Below are positions 1 to 8,408 of a stretch of 64,000 nucleotides of DNA, in pieces. The notes under the pieces were generated by a model, which had not been told where the DNA came from, did not search any database, and saw only the letters and a list, made by a program, of their open reading frames with translations. The stretch comes from Polyangiaceae bacterium (lineage in GTDB: Bacteria; Myxococcota_A; Polyangia; Polyangiales; Polyangiaceae), in assembly GCA_025353725.1 (NCBI GenBank), contig JANXOF010000061.1, positions 1-64,000 of the forward strand. Direction: 5' to 3'. The translations under genes and the position numbers were made by a program. Position 1 is the first letter of the stretch. Each line of letters begins with the position of its first letter.

Positions 1-1
1 T

Positions 2-190
2 CCGCCGTATTCGCCTGACTTCAATCCCATCGAACGATGTTGGGGCCTGGCAAAGCAACACATTTGCCGTATCGCTCCCAGAAATGCGGCTGCGCTTCGC
101 AAGACGGCTCACGCCGCCCGGCATCGCGTTCGCCCGCATCATTGCCGCGCGTTCTTCGAGCATGCGGGCTACACGTGTCGACTCAAGTGA
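2..190 (+). CDS. IS630-family transposase, C-terminal end (partial, runs off the window)
   Basis: The first 62 codons read PPYSPDFNPIERCWGLAKQ and end with FEHAGYTCRLK before TGA. The PPYSPDxNPIE motif is the conserved C-terminal DDE-superendonuclease block of IS630-type transposases and carries the last catalytic acidic residue (E of NPIE). The 5' part lies outside the window, so it cannot be told whether the element is intact. It ends 12 bases before the regulator gene that follows. It marks this end of the window as a place where mobile DNA has landed. Confidence 0.8.
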   Translation, partial: PPYSPDFNPIERCWGLAKQHICRIAPRNAAALRKTAHAARHRVRPHHCRAFFEHAGYTCRLK

Positions 191-202
191 ACTCTGGGAT
201 TA

Positions 203-1015
203 GTGGCTCTGCATGACCCGATGCCCATGACGACAGCGCCGATAGAGGCCCCCAAACGGAGCGCGTCGCGTGAGCATCTCCTTCGAGAGCTCGGTACGGC
301 GGTGCGGTTACGTCGCAATGAGCTGGGGCTTACACTGAAGGGGCCTGTAGAGAAAGTACATGTAAGTCAACGCTTTCTCGTGCAGCTCGAATCCGGCTAC
401 GGGAATATCTCGGTCGTCCGTTTGGAAGACGTTGCCGAGGGGCTTGGCACGACTGGGGCGGCGCTCCTTGCGAGCGCCTTGCGGGCGCCTCATCCCACGT
501 CTGAGCCCGCGGTCGTCGCGCTGGTCGGCTTACGTGGTGCGGGCAAAAGCGCGATTGGGGCCATGGTGGCGACACGTCTTGGCGTGCCGTTCGTCGAGCT
601 CGATGAGCTCGTCGTCGGTGAAGCGCAGATGACGCTTGCAACGATCTTCGAGATCCACAGTGAACATTATTACAGGAGCGTTGAGCGCGCAGTGCTCCGC
701 CGTTTGCTTGCGAGAGACGAACAAATGGTCATTGCGACGGGTGGTTCTCTCGTGACGGATTCAGAAACGTGGGGCCTGCTCCGAAGCCGCGCGCGCACGG
801 TATGGCTCAAAGCAACGCCGAACGATCACTGGGAGCGGGTCATCTCGCAGGGGGACGTGCGCCCGATGCGTGATCGTCCGCGGGCCATGAATGAGCTGCG
901 TGCTTTGCTAACGCGCCGAAAAGCGCTTTACGAAATGGCATCGCACGCAGTGGATACGTCGCGACGGTCGCCCGAAGCGGTCGCGGACCGCGTCATCACG
1001 CTCCTCGGGGCGTAA
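203..1015 (+). CDS. XRE-type HTH regulator fused to shikimate-kinase-like domain (BzdR/BoxR-like)
   Basis: The 270-residue protein has two parts. Residues about 24-90 form an XRE/Cro helix-turn-helix (LGTAVRLRRNELGLTLKG, VSQRFLVQLESGYGNIS). Residues about 100-268 form a shikimate-kinase-like P-loop domain with Walker A GLRGAGKSA, a PFVELDELV segment and the IATGGSLV strand. This architecture is that of BzdR/BoxR, repressors of anaerobic or CoA-dependent benzoate catabolism that use the kinase-like domain to bind benzoyl-CoA. No benzoate genes are nearby, so the target here is unknown and the regulator may be an orphan beside an IS. The start given is GTG at 203; ATG codons at 221 and 227 are equally possible. 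Confidence 0.8.
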   Translation: MALHDPMPMTTAPIEAPKRSASREHLLRELGTAVRLRRNELGLTLKGPVEKVHVSQRFLVQLESGYGNISVVRLEDVAEGLGTTGAALLASALRAPHPTSEPAVVALVGLRGAGKSAIGAMVATRLGVPFVELDELVVGEAQMTLATIFEIHSEHYYRSVERAVLRRLLARDEQMVIATGGSLVTDSETWGLLRSRARTVWLKATPNDHWERVISQGDVRPMRDRPRAMNELRALLTRRKALYEMASHAVDTSRRSPEAVADRVITLLGA

Positions 1016-1129
1016 GGACTTGCGGTGGGGGATCGGCGCGGATGCTTGGTGGACCGACGGCTACTCGTGCGGGCAGATTTGCTTCCAACGAAAGCCGCGC
1101 GGCAACGCGAATTGAGGGTCGTGACATTC

Positions 1130-1279
1130 ATGACGACGCGGACCCCGTGCCAAATCACAATCGCCAAATCATGTTTCAAAGATGGGTATGTGCAAGGCAC
1201 CATCACCGGCATGAAGCTCACCAACGGAGAACACGTGGAGGCAACGGTCACGGGGACATTCACCGCAGGGTGTCATTAG
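1130..1279 (+). pseudogene. Small secreted-protein remnant (C-terminal piece)
   Basis: A 49-codon frame ends in YVQGTITGMKLTNGEHVEA...FTAGCH. The alternating small/polar beta-strand pattern and terminal Cys resemble the last strands of secreted myxobacterial lipoproteins. No signal peptide or upstream domain is visible, so this is probably the 3' end of a broken gene rather than a complete one. I do not recognise a family. Confidence 0.25.
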
Positions 1280-1374
1280 GCGCTTCGTGCTTGAACATGA
1301 ATCGTGACGGCGAACTCGGTGGCCGTTGTCGTAGATTACATAAGTTGACGAATCCCGCGCTAACTGGAGAGCCC

Positions 1375-1752
1375 ATGAGGTTGTTCGTCGCGCGCTTTGA
1401 AAGTCGCATTGGCTCTATTACGCTCGTCTCGAACGGGAGAGCGCTTGCCGGGCTTTACTTCGATGGTCAGAAGCACTTCCCTGCGAATACATCGGATTGG
1501 GTGGAGGACACGGGGACGGTATCGCTTGCGACGGCGATTCAAGCGCTTTCGGACTACTTCGATGGAAAACTCCACTCGTTTACGATTCCCTTGGAGCCGG
1601 CGGGAACCCCGTTTCAGCTCCGCGTGTGGAAAGCGCTAGAAGCCATTCCCTATGGCGCAACCGTCGCATATTCCGAATTGTCCGCGCGTCTCGGAAGTCC
1701 TTTCGCGACACGGGCTGTGGGCTCTGCGGTCGGTAGAAATCCCCTTTCTCAC
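1375..1752 (+). pseudogene. ogt: Methylated-DNA--protein-cysteine methyltransferase (Ogt/MGMT), 5' part only
   Basis: Starting at ATG 1375 the frame encodes about 126 residues of an O6-alkylguanine-DNA alkyltransferase: the N-terminal ribonuclease-like domain (GSITLVSNG, LAGLYFDGQ) and the DNA-binding start (TPFQLRVWKALEAIPYG, VAYSELSARLG, RAVGSAVGRNPLS). The next family motif would be the PCHRV loop with the methyl-accepting cysteine. Instead the sequence switches at 1753 into the 107-bp dispersed repeat. The active site and C-terminus are therefore missing. The reading frame stays open through the repeat into an OsmC fragment, so one uninterrupted 256-residue chimeric ORF runs 1375-2145. 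It cannot be a functional repair enzyme. Confidence 0.85.
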
Positions 1753-1859
1753 ATCGGTCGGTATTCCGCTGGGACTGGAACTTTCTGCAACGATCGTCGT
1801 GAATTGCGCGTTACGTCTTCTCTCGGCTTCCGCCTTGACCGTTTGCGCTACCTATTCGC
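1753..1859 (+). repeat. 107-bp dispersed repeat, copy 1 (Ogt | OsmC junction)
   Basis: The copy begins atcggtcggtattccgctgg and ends ccgtttgcgctacctattcgc. It is nearly identical to copies at 11053, 13736 and 31358. Upstream of it is the 5' part of ogt; downstream is the 3' part of an OsmC-type gene. No target-site duplication or long terminal inverted repeat was seen. Confidence 0.95.
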
Positions 1860-2145
1860 TTGCCAGGCCCGCGGTATTCCCACCGAAGGGCTCACGCTCC
1901 GTCAGCACGTGACATACGATGCCGTTACAAAATTGCCTAAGCATGTATGGATTGAGCTCGGGCTGCCTCCAGGTTTTCCCCAAGAATATCGGAGCGCGGT
2001 CTTGCACGCAGCCTCGAGTTGCAAGGTGAAAAAGACCATCGCGGCTCAACCCGTGGTCGAGGTAGTCGCGACCCTGGCAGGGAATACACCCGTGGAAGTG
2101 CATTGTAAGGGCGCGGCTTCCCTCGCCGGCTCGCCCGTTTCGTAA
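1860..2145 (+). pseudogene. OsmC-family protein, 3' part only
   Basis: After the repeat the frame gives about 94 residues that resemble the C-terminal half of an OsmC/OhrA-fold protein: VTYDAVTKLPKHVWIELGLP, PQEYRSAVLHAASSCKVKKT. The SCKVKKT segment carries the conserved C-terminal Cys of the family used for peroxide reduction. The N-terminal half with the partner Cys is absent. The fragment is in frame with the truncated ogt across the repeat. It most likely comes from a different locus brought here by a rearrangement at the repeat, or by a false assembly join. Confidence 0.7.
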
Positions 2146-2212
2146 AGGGTGAACGCGCGCTGGTTGAGTGACGGTCGGCAGCGCGCGTCTCGGTCTAGGA
2201 GAGTGGAGGGGG

Positions 2213-3133
2213 CTATTTTGCCCGTGCCACGAGGTTATCCACATGAAGCTCGGCGTCGCTCCCGCCGCCGTAGCAGAAAAATCCGACAGTCACCGTTCGG
2301 AGAAAACCGTACTTGCAGAGAAGCGTCCCTGGAATCGGAGCGTCTGTGACAGCAACACGGCTGTCGACCGAGACCGCGACAAGCGGAGCCGATGCGTCCG
2401 AGCTTTTGATATCCAGAGCTATATGTGTCCACTTCTGAGGTCCAAGCGCTATCGAGAGCGGATAAGAACGTGCGGTGCGGTTCGTTTCTGACTCGATGGT
2501 GAGCCTCGAGCCTCCCGGATCGATAATGAAGTAAAAGTCGCAGGCCCCAGTGCCATCGGGCGCGGAAACTGTTATCCCGTTAATCGCACCTCCAATCGGA
2601 AATCCTCCCGTGTCAACAAGGTGACCTAAGAAAAGATCGTGTTCGACGCGCAGGTTTGGTGCATACACTCCGCCGACGGCGTGCTGGTCGTTGACATAGC
2701 GGCACGGCGTTCCTCCTGGAACAGCAGCGATGGTTACGCGACGGGACGAGGTCTGCGACACGGCGGAAGCATCGTCGATCGAAAGCGTTCCCACGCCGTC
2801 CACCTGCGATACCCAGCCTGCCCCGAACGGAGTGTGGTCGAAGTCTTCACAGAAGAGTGAGGTCGGCTGTATCGCTGAGCAGAAGGACTGGGGTGCACCC
2901 TCTCTTGTGTTGCCTGCGTCGGTGAGCGAAACGTCGCCGACCGTCGAGCCGTCGTTTGCCGTGGACCTGCCGACGTCTACCGGTACATTGCCGCCGTCGC
3001 TTACCGCTTGCGGCGATCCTACGAGCCCGTCAAGGCTTACGAGAAGAGTGCAACTTGCAGTTGCTCCGAGAACCCCGGCGGCAAGGAACGTAGGCTGAGT
3101 GAAGCGACTTGCCGCGACGGAGAAACGCAACAT
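2213..3133 (-). CDS. Putative secreted lipoprotein, 'FCEDFD' type with jelly-roll-like domain
   Basis: The 306-residue protein has an N-terminal export signal ending GVLGATASCTLLVSLDG, a plausible lipobox. A Gly/Asp/Ser-rich linker (about 35-80) follows, then a beta-rich domain that starts with SLFCEDFDHTPFGAGW. The CEDFD...GW pattern recurs in many Polyangia lipoproteins and resembles the first strand of a concanavalin/LamG-like jelly roll; later strands include HDLFLGHLVDTG and WTHIALDIKSS. No catalytic residues are evident. A role in carbohydrate binding or adhesion at the cell surface is inferred only. It is transcribed toward the OsmC fragment. Confidence 0.65.
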   Translation of the reverse strand: MLRFSVAASRFTQPTFLAAGVLGATASCTLLVSLDGLVGSPQAVSDGGNVPVDVGRSTANDGSTVGDVSLTDAGNTREGAPQSFCSAIQPTSLFCEDFDHTPFGAGWVSQVDGVGTLSIDDASAVSQTSSRRVTIAAVPGGTPCRYVNDQHAVGGVYAPNLRVEHDLFLGHLVDTGGFPIGGAINGITVSAPDGTGACDFYFIIDPGGSRLTIESETNRTARSYPLSIALGPQKWTHIALDIKSSDASAPLVAVSVDSRVAVTDAPIPGTLLCKYGFLRTVTVGFFCYGGGSDAELHVDNLVARAK

Positions 3134-3763
3134 GTCATAAGGCTATCACTCCTAGTGCGCCGAATAATCACTCCCCGTGCGCCGAAGGAAGCAGAAGGAA
3201 TAGAGCCCGTCAGAGTGACTTTAAACGCGCTCTCATGTAGGCCAGAGGCGCGCCGGCCCAGCTCCTTGACGTGGTTACTTCACTCCGATTTGCGCCATGG
3301 TGCCGCAGCGATTGCGCTTCACCGGTGCGTGGGCAGTCGCTGAGACATTCGCGGGCGCGTCGCGCACGCACCCGCGAACAACGGAAAAGTGAAACGCCGT
3401 CGGGACGGAACGGCATCGAGCGTCGATCGATGCTGCGCGACCGACGCTCGGCCTGCTCCGCCTCAGCGAACGCGACGGAGAGGACGTGGTTCGGAGCGTT
3501 GCAGTTCGCAACCGCGGATGAGTCAGCGCGATGCAAGGCGGGCGATTCATCGTCGCAGTGGTCGAACGGTCGACTTACACATTCGGCGCATTGCTTGGGA
3601 GGAGCACGAGACTTTTGACAGTATTTCGTCGCACGCTGAATCCAGAAAGGGAAGGGCAGCGAACCACATGTTGTCGAGACGGCGCCTGAGCGGGGCGACT
3701 CGACGGACAGCTCAAATTCGGGGCGCCAGGACCAAGCGCCCATTCTCTTGAAGTAGGTTCACT
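3134..3763. other. Intergenic stretch, no gene recognised
   Basis: About 630 bases lie between two divergently transcribed lipoprotein genes. The open frames here on both strands have compositions typical of antisense noise and show no domain, signal peptide or usable ribosome site. It presumably holds the two divergent promoters. Confidence 0.5.
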
Positions 3764-5266
3764 ATGACGTTTCGACTTTCAAGTTTTTCCGTTCTCCCTT
3801 TCCTTGCCCTCACGGCCGCAGGCTGTCTGACGGCTTCGAGCGATGCGGCTTCGAGTAACACGGGGACCGAAGAGCAAAGCGCTGCGCTCCGCGCGCCTAG
3901 GTTCGCGCAAGTCCGCGTTGTTCATGCTTCTCCGGACGCTCCACGCGTCGATGTCTACGCCGAAGGCATTGCCACACCTTTGATTCAAGGAATTGGTTTT
4001 GGCGAGGCTTCGCTCTATTTCAGATTGCCCGCGGGAACGTACACGCTTCAACTTCGCGCAGCCCCCTCCACCTCGGCGGACCCGGTCGCGTATTCGACGG
4101 GGCCCCTCGCGATTGACGGCGGGTCCAAGATAACGGCCGTAGCTTCGGGCCTTCTCGGCTCGCCCGGCACGGAGGCTGGGTTCCGAGTGCTGCCGCTCTC
4201 GGAAAACTTTGATGGCGGCACGGGAAGTGCGCGCGTGCGCATCGTGCACGCCTCTGCCGACGCCCCCACAGTCGGTATCGACTTAGGGAACGACAACCCA
4301 AGCGCACCGGAGGTCGCCGCACTGGCAAGGTTTGCGGACACGGGCGCCGCCGGCGTCGAGGTCCCGTCGGGCATGGCTTTGCAAGTCGGCGTTACAGCCG
4401 GCGGCAACCGCGTAACCGCCTTTACCACCCCCGCATTGCCGGCGAGTGCCAACTTGTTCGTGATTGCGACGGGGCTGCTCGCGAAGCAGCCCCGCGAAAC
4501 TGCGGGCTTCGCGCTTCTCGCGGTAGGCCCAGATGGGGTGATTGGAGTTATCAAGCAGAATCCAAAAGTCTATGCCCTGCATGGGGTTCAGTCGCTCGGG
4601 CCGGTCGACATCTTTGCGGGCGACGCGGAGATCGTCTCCAATCTAGCGCCCGACGAACTCTCCGCGGGATTCCAAGTTCCGCCTGGAGCGTATACGCTCG
4701 AATTTTATGGCACGGCGACGGGAAGCACGCGCCCGGCCCACGCGGCTCTTGCGACGTTGGGCACTGGAACCTTGGAAGCTGGACAAAAGTACCTTGCCGT
4801 CGCCTCCGGAATTGCCGCACCCGGTTACAGATCTCCCGTGACGCTCTCGGCTTACGCTGACGGGTTCGACCTAAGCCCCGAGGCGCAAACAAAGTCGCTT
4901 ATCCGCGCGGTGCATTCCGCCCCGGACGTAGGACGTGTCAACGTGGGAACGGCGACGGGGGTAAGGCTCACCCGCACGCTTGTGCGAGGTCTGAGTTACT
5001 TGGAATCAACCGACGCTCTGGGCCTCGGAGTTGCGCCCGGGCAGTATGCCCTTGGGATCGAGCGTCCCAACGACCTCTTCCCTGCCTATCTCGGGACATG
5101 GGACTTCGCGCTGCGCAACCCGGGCCGCAGCCTTGTCGTCGTCACGGGGACTCTCCAGTCGCCACCCGGGTCGCGGTTTCCTCGGCCGTTCGTCGTCGAC
5201 ACGACCAAAGCCGAATGGACGATAAGCGCGCCAGCACGCGTCGTGTCTTCGATACCTAGCCACTAA
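3764..5266 (+). CDS. Lipoprotein with about four DUF4397 repeats
   Basis: The signal peptide ends FLALTAAGCLTAS, a good lipobox with Cys about residue 21. A short Ser/Thr linker leads to repeated DUF4397 modules, each opening with a VRVVHASPDAPRVDV-type strand: FAQVRVVHASPDAP (about 46), ARVRIVHASADAPTV (about 152), VYALHGVQSLGPVDIF (about 267) and SLIRAVHSAPDVGRV (about 380). The GTYTL/GAYTLEF/GQYALGI strands close the units. DUF4397 domains are beta-sandwich modules of exported surface proteins with no known catalysis. The fourth unit is more diverged. A structural or adhesive surface role is the safest guess. Confidence 0.85.
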   Translation: MTFRLSSFSVLPFLALTAAGCLTASSDAASSNTGTEEQSAALRAPRFAQVRVVHASPDAPRVDVYAEGIATPLIQGIGFGEASLYFRLPAGTYTLQLRAAPSTSADPVAYSTGPLAIDGGSKITAVASGLLGSPGTEAGFRVLPLSENFDGGTGSARVRIVHASADAPTVGIDLGNDNPSAPEVAALARFADTGAAGVEVPSGMALQVGVTAGGNRVTAFTTPALPASANLFVIATGLLAKQPRETAGFALLAVGPDGVIGVIKQNPKVYALHGVQSLGPVDIFAGDAEIVSNLAPDELSAGFQVPPGAYTLEFYGTATGSTRPAHAALATLGTGTLEAGQKYLAVASGIAAPGYRSPVTLSAYADGFDLSPEAQTKSLIRAVHSAPDVGRVNVGTATGVRLTRTLVRGLSYLESTDALGLGVAPGQYALGIERPNDLFPAYLGTWDFALRNPGRSLVVVTGTLQSPPGSRFPRPFVVDTTKAEWTISAPARVVSSIPSH

Positions 5267-5313
5267 CCTTCCTTCGCGCGATGCGTCGAGCGATGTAGCC
5301 GTTTTTGCAGGCC

Positions 5314-6513
5314 ATGCACGCTCCGAACGGAATCACGCCGAAACAGAAGTCCGGGGCCGACTCAGTACGACTTGCTCGCCAGGGGGCGAGCGAGTTAGCG
5401 TCCAATGTTGTGAACGCGAAGCGGCCTCAAAGCAGCGGAAGAGCCGCCTCGGCGGTAAAGCCCATCTCGACCTTGAGCGCACTATTACCCACGCGGAAAC
5501 GGCCCGACTTCGTCGGTCGGGCCGTTCGGCACCATCGGGACTTTTTCGGCGGCCCGCTGTTCGTTTGCGATGGGAGCAGCGAGGCTAATGCAGAACGCGT
5601 GCGCTCCGTCGTCGCGAAGGAGTCGGCAGGAGGGAATGTCACCCTTCTCCAGCGCTCAGCCGACACCGCCTACGTCGAACGAGTCTTGCAAGCACTTGAA
5701 AAGGTGACCACGCCCTACGTCGTACTTTTGGCCGACGACGATCTGTACTTTCCCGAGTCGCTGTTGAGCGCAACGCGGCACCTCGACGAACATCCCGACA
5801 CCGGCGTCGTATGGGGACACGTTCTTCACTTCCAAATCGCCAACTTTTCCCCCTACGGCGCGGTCGGTAACTTCTGCTACAGCGTCCCAAACCCGGTCGC
5901 ACGATGGCTCGAGGACCACACGCCGGCGGCCCGTCTGCGCGAGTTGGGACAGGGGCCTTGGACGACGACGGGATGGTATGCCGTCCAGCGGACGTCGATC
6001 CTGCGGGAGATTTTCACGCTGTCGCACCAGCGCGGCTTCGGGCCCGACATGGTGGAGCGAGTGCTCAATCTCTGGCAGCCGATTCGAGGCAAAGTCGTGA
6101 TGCAGGACAAGATCTGCATAGCCCGCCAGCTCAATCCGATCATCGACGAGACACGCCCGATGTCGGCGTTTGCGGAGAGCGGCATTGCCATCGCTAAGCT
6201 CGAACGCCTCGCCGTCGATGCGCTGGTCGAAAGCGGTGTCGTCCGTGCAGAGGCCGCATCAGCCGTAGCTGACGCTCTGGCCCCCGAGATAGCGCAGCTG
6301 AAAGCGAACGATCGCCGTGTCCGATTCGGCTATGCGCGGCTCCAAGGCCGTCTGATGCCACTCCGCAAGTGGCTCCGTGTGATGCGAAGAATTCGAAATC
6401 GTCGACAAGGAATCGACCCGTTGGCTTTCGATTCGAGGTTTCCAAAACAGCCGACCCTCGCCGCCGCGAAGTCGGAACTCGCCGTAATCGCTGTCGCATG
6501 CGAGGCCGCGTAA
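5314..6513 (+). CDS. GT2-like glycosyltransferase (TIGR00180 type)
   Basis: The 399-residue cytosolic protein begins, after a poorly conserved 50-residue N-terminus, with STLSALLPTRKRPDFVGRAV, the nucleotide-sugar-binding start of GT-A enzymes. VVLLADDDLYFPESLL carries the DxD-type metal-binding motif. Next come GVVWGHVLHFQ and a WYAVQRTSIL segment typical of TIGR00180-type transferases. The C-terminal 100 residues are helical and basic. ATG 5314 was preferred to the TTG 9 bases upstream. The acceptor is unknown; neighbours suggest surface polysaccharide or glycoprotein work, but no polysaccharide cluster is visible. Confidence 0.75.
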   Translation: MHAPNGITPKQKSGADSVRLARQGASELASNVVNAKRPQSSGRAASAVKPISTLSALLPTRKRPDFVGRAVRHHRDFFGGPLFVCDGSSEANAERVRSVVAKESAGGNVTLLQRSADTAYVERVLQALEKVTTPYVVLLADDDLYFPESLLSATRHLDEHPDTGVVWGHVLHFQIANFSPYGAVGNFCYSVPNPVARWLEDHTPAARLRELGQGPWTTTGWYAVQRTSILREIFTLSHQRGFGPDMVERVLNLWQPIRGKVVMQDKICIARQLNPIIDETRPMSAFAESGIAIAKLERLAVDALVESGVVRAEAASAVADALAPEIAQLKANDRRVRFGYARLQGRLMPLRKWLRVMRRIRNRRQGIDPLAFDSRFPKQPTLAAAKSELAVIAVACEAA

Positions 6514-6664
6514 AAGCCACGCATCTTCGCTAGCGCCAAAGGTATGCGCGTCTCGGTGGGATTGCAGACCACACCGAAGCCGGTCACCACGGTCGGCGTG
6601 ATCTCCAACGTGACGTGCTCCTCCCCGCTATCGACGCGGTCAGGGGCTGACGAGGGCTGACAAG

Positions 6665-8074
6665 CTAAGGCGCCGGGACGTCGAAGTGGACGCCCCAGTT
6701 GTAGAGGGCGTAGCCGTTGCGTGACCGCGTCTCGTCCGAGTCACGGAGGTTGCCGCGCGGTCCCGTCGTGGGGCCAGCGAGCGCGCCCGACGTGCCCGTG
6801 AAGGCGTAGCGAAGGCGCGCGTTCGCGCCGGGAATGTCGGTAAGCGTGATCACGACCGTGTCCGAGGCGGTAATCGCGACGGATTGGATGGTCGCCGTGG
6901 CGCCGTCATCCTTCCACTCGAAACCGAAATTCCCTGGGTTCGAGACGATCGTGGTGTCGAGCCGTAACGGTGGCGTGGGCACGTACATCTTTACGGTAAC
7001 CACTTTGCCGGCACGCGCGACGGTCTTGGGACGGATCGGCTCCCACGCCTTGCCTTCGAGGATTACGCGCCGGTAAACCTTCGCATAGTCCTCGCCCATG
7101 TGCCGGTACCCCTCGCTCGTGAGGTGCACGCCATCGGGGGCATACGGCAGGTGATATTTTGCACCGACCAGGATGACCTTCCCCGGTGCGTTGAGATGGG
7201 CCGCGAGCTGCGCGCTCGGGATGATACTCGTGGTGGGGAACCCGGCGAGCCGCGTCCAGCTGCTGAACTGCGTGTGCAGCATCGGAATGCTCTCGGCCTG
7301 TCCGGTAATAGCCTTCACGTCGGTTTCATAGTTCGATTGCCACTCAAGGAGGTTTGCCTCGTACGTCAAGTTGGCATTCTGCGAGTCAGACTCCCCATGC
7401 ACGTTGGTCACCGCGCGAACGACGTGCGTCTTGTTCGCGGCCAGCGCAAGGTCGTGCCCTGCCTGCGCCTGGGCAAGCCCCTTCGCATACGCCGCGGTTC
7501 CTCTCTTCAGACCGATGTACGCGGTGGCGCTGATGCCGTGCCCGCTGACCAGTAGATCATGACTGGTCTTTCCGGCGGGCTGTCCGACGAGCACCGTTTC
7601 GCGCGCCTCTTTCGTGACGAGGTTCGCAAACGAGCTCGAGAGCGTCTCCACAAGACCCTCCATGAGTGGGCTGAACGACGCAAGCTGCACGGCGGATCCG
7701 CTCATCACACCCCCGATGAACATGGTGTTTGCGTAGGGCTGCATCGTGCTCAGCGTGGGTACGCCTTCCACGCCCACGGAGAGGCTTTGCCCGGTGCCGA
7801 GCACCTGGTTGATATCGCGGTACACGAACCCTGGCGAGAGCAGCGAGGCGTCGAGCGCGTCGTCGAGCGCGTCGGAGGCGGATTCGCTCACGACCCCTCC
7901 GTCGCCAGACGCCGGGTTGCCTCCAGTCCCGGCTTCGGCGAACGCCCCGCCCTCGACGTCGTCGGTCGGTGTCGCAGCGCCGTCGTTCCCTCCGCATGCG
8001 CCCACTGCCCACACACTCAGAAGTACGCTGGCTGCGAACCAAGGTCCAAGACGGGCATAACGCATTGTTTTCAC
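6665..8074 (-). CDS. Secreted SGNH-type esterase lipoprotein (sialate O-acetylesterase-like)
   Basis: The 469-residue protein carries a signal peptide with lipobox LSVWAVGACGG and an acidic, Ala/Gly-rich linker to about residue 80. The catalytic domain shows three blocks expected of carbohydrate acetylesterases: GTGQSLSVG with the nucleophilic Ser (block I), NVHGESD (the HGExD oxyanion/catalytic block), and DGVHLTSEGY with the Asp-His pair. A beta-rich C-terminal domain (about 345-469) follows. The enzyme would remove acetyl groups from sugars outside the cell. It is convergent with the glycosyltransferase. Confidence 0.75.
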   Translation of the reverse strand: MKTMRYARLGPWFAASVLLSVWAVGACGGNDGAATPTDDVEGGAFAEAGTGGNPASGDGGVVSESASDALDDALDASLLSPGFVYRDINQVLGTGQSLSVGVEGVPTLSTMQPYANTMFIGGVMSGSAVQLASFSPLMEGLVETLSSSFANLVTKEARETVLVGQPAGKTSHDLLVSGHGISATAYIGLKRGTAAYAKGLAQAQAGHDLALAANKTHVVRAVTNVHGESDSQNANLTYEANLLEWQSNYETDVKAITGQAESIPMLHTQFSSWTRLAGFPTTSIIPSAQLAAHLNAPGKVILVGAKYHLPYAPDGVHLTSEGYRHMGEDYAKVYRRVILEGKAWEPIRPKTVARAGKVVTVKMYVPTPPLRLDTTIVSNPGNFGFEWKDDGATATIQSVAITASDTVVITLTDIPGANARLRYAFTGTSGALAGPTTGPRGNLRDSDETRSRNGYALYNWGVHFDVPAP

Positions 8075-8408
8075 CAGCCTAGCAAAGAGAGTCGCCTAGG
8101 GTAGCCGCCCATGGCCGGCAAAGGAGCGAGGAGACAGCGGATGGGTGGGGCCAAGATTCGACTTTTGCCGGGCGTGGGGCTGTCGCTTGGTCCGCCGCTG
8201 GGGAAGCGAGAGCGGGCTCTCGGTATTGCCGACATCAGCGCCGCTTGGCTTCGAGTCGGTCATCGCGCTGCGACGGCCACACCTCATGGGCTCGAATGCC
8301 GACGTGAGCGCTATCTTTTGCCCGTGCTTGGTCGCGCCTAGGCTGCCACCCGGTCCGTGAGCTTTGGCTAACGCGATGCCCGAGACGCAAAGAAACAACC
8401 AAGGCACA
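8075..8408. other. Intergenic stretch, nothing recognised
   Basis: These 334 bases lie upstream of the esterase gene and downstream of the AfsR-like gene, both on the minus strand. No open frame with a recognisable product and no strong hairpin was found. Confidence 0.4.

Noticed and set aside
1753-1859. Integron attC site
   Set aside because: No RYYYAAC/GTTRRRY cores at the ends and the flanks are broken genes, not whole cassettes.
3210-3743. Minus-strand open frame of about 177 codons
   Set aside because: No domain, signal or ribosome site; Arg/Ser-rich composition typical of antisense noise in high-GC DNA.
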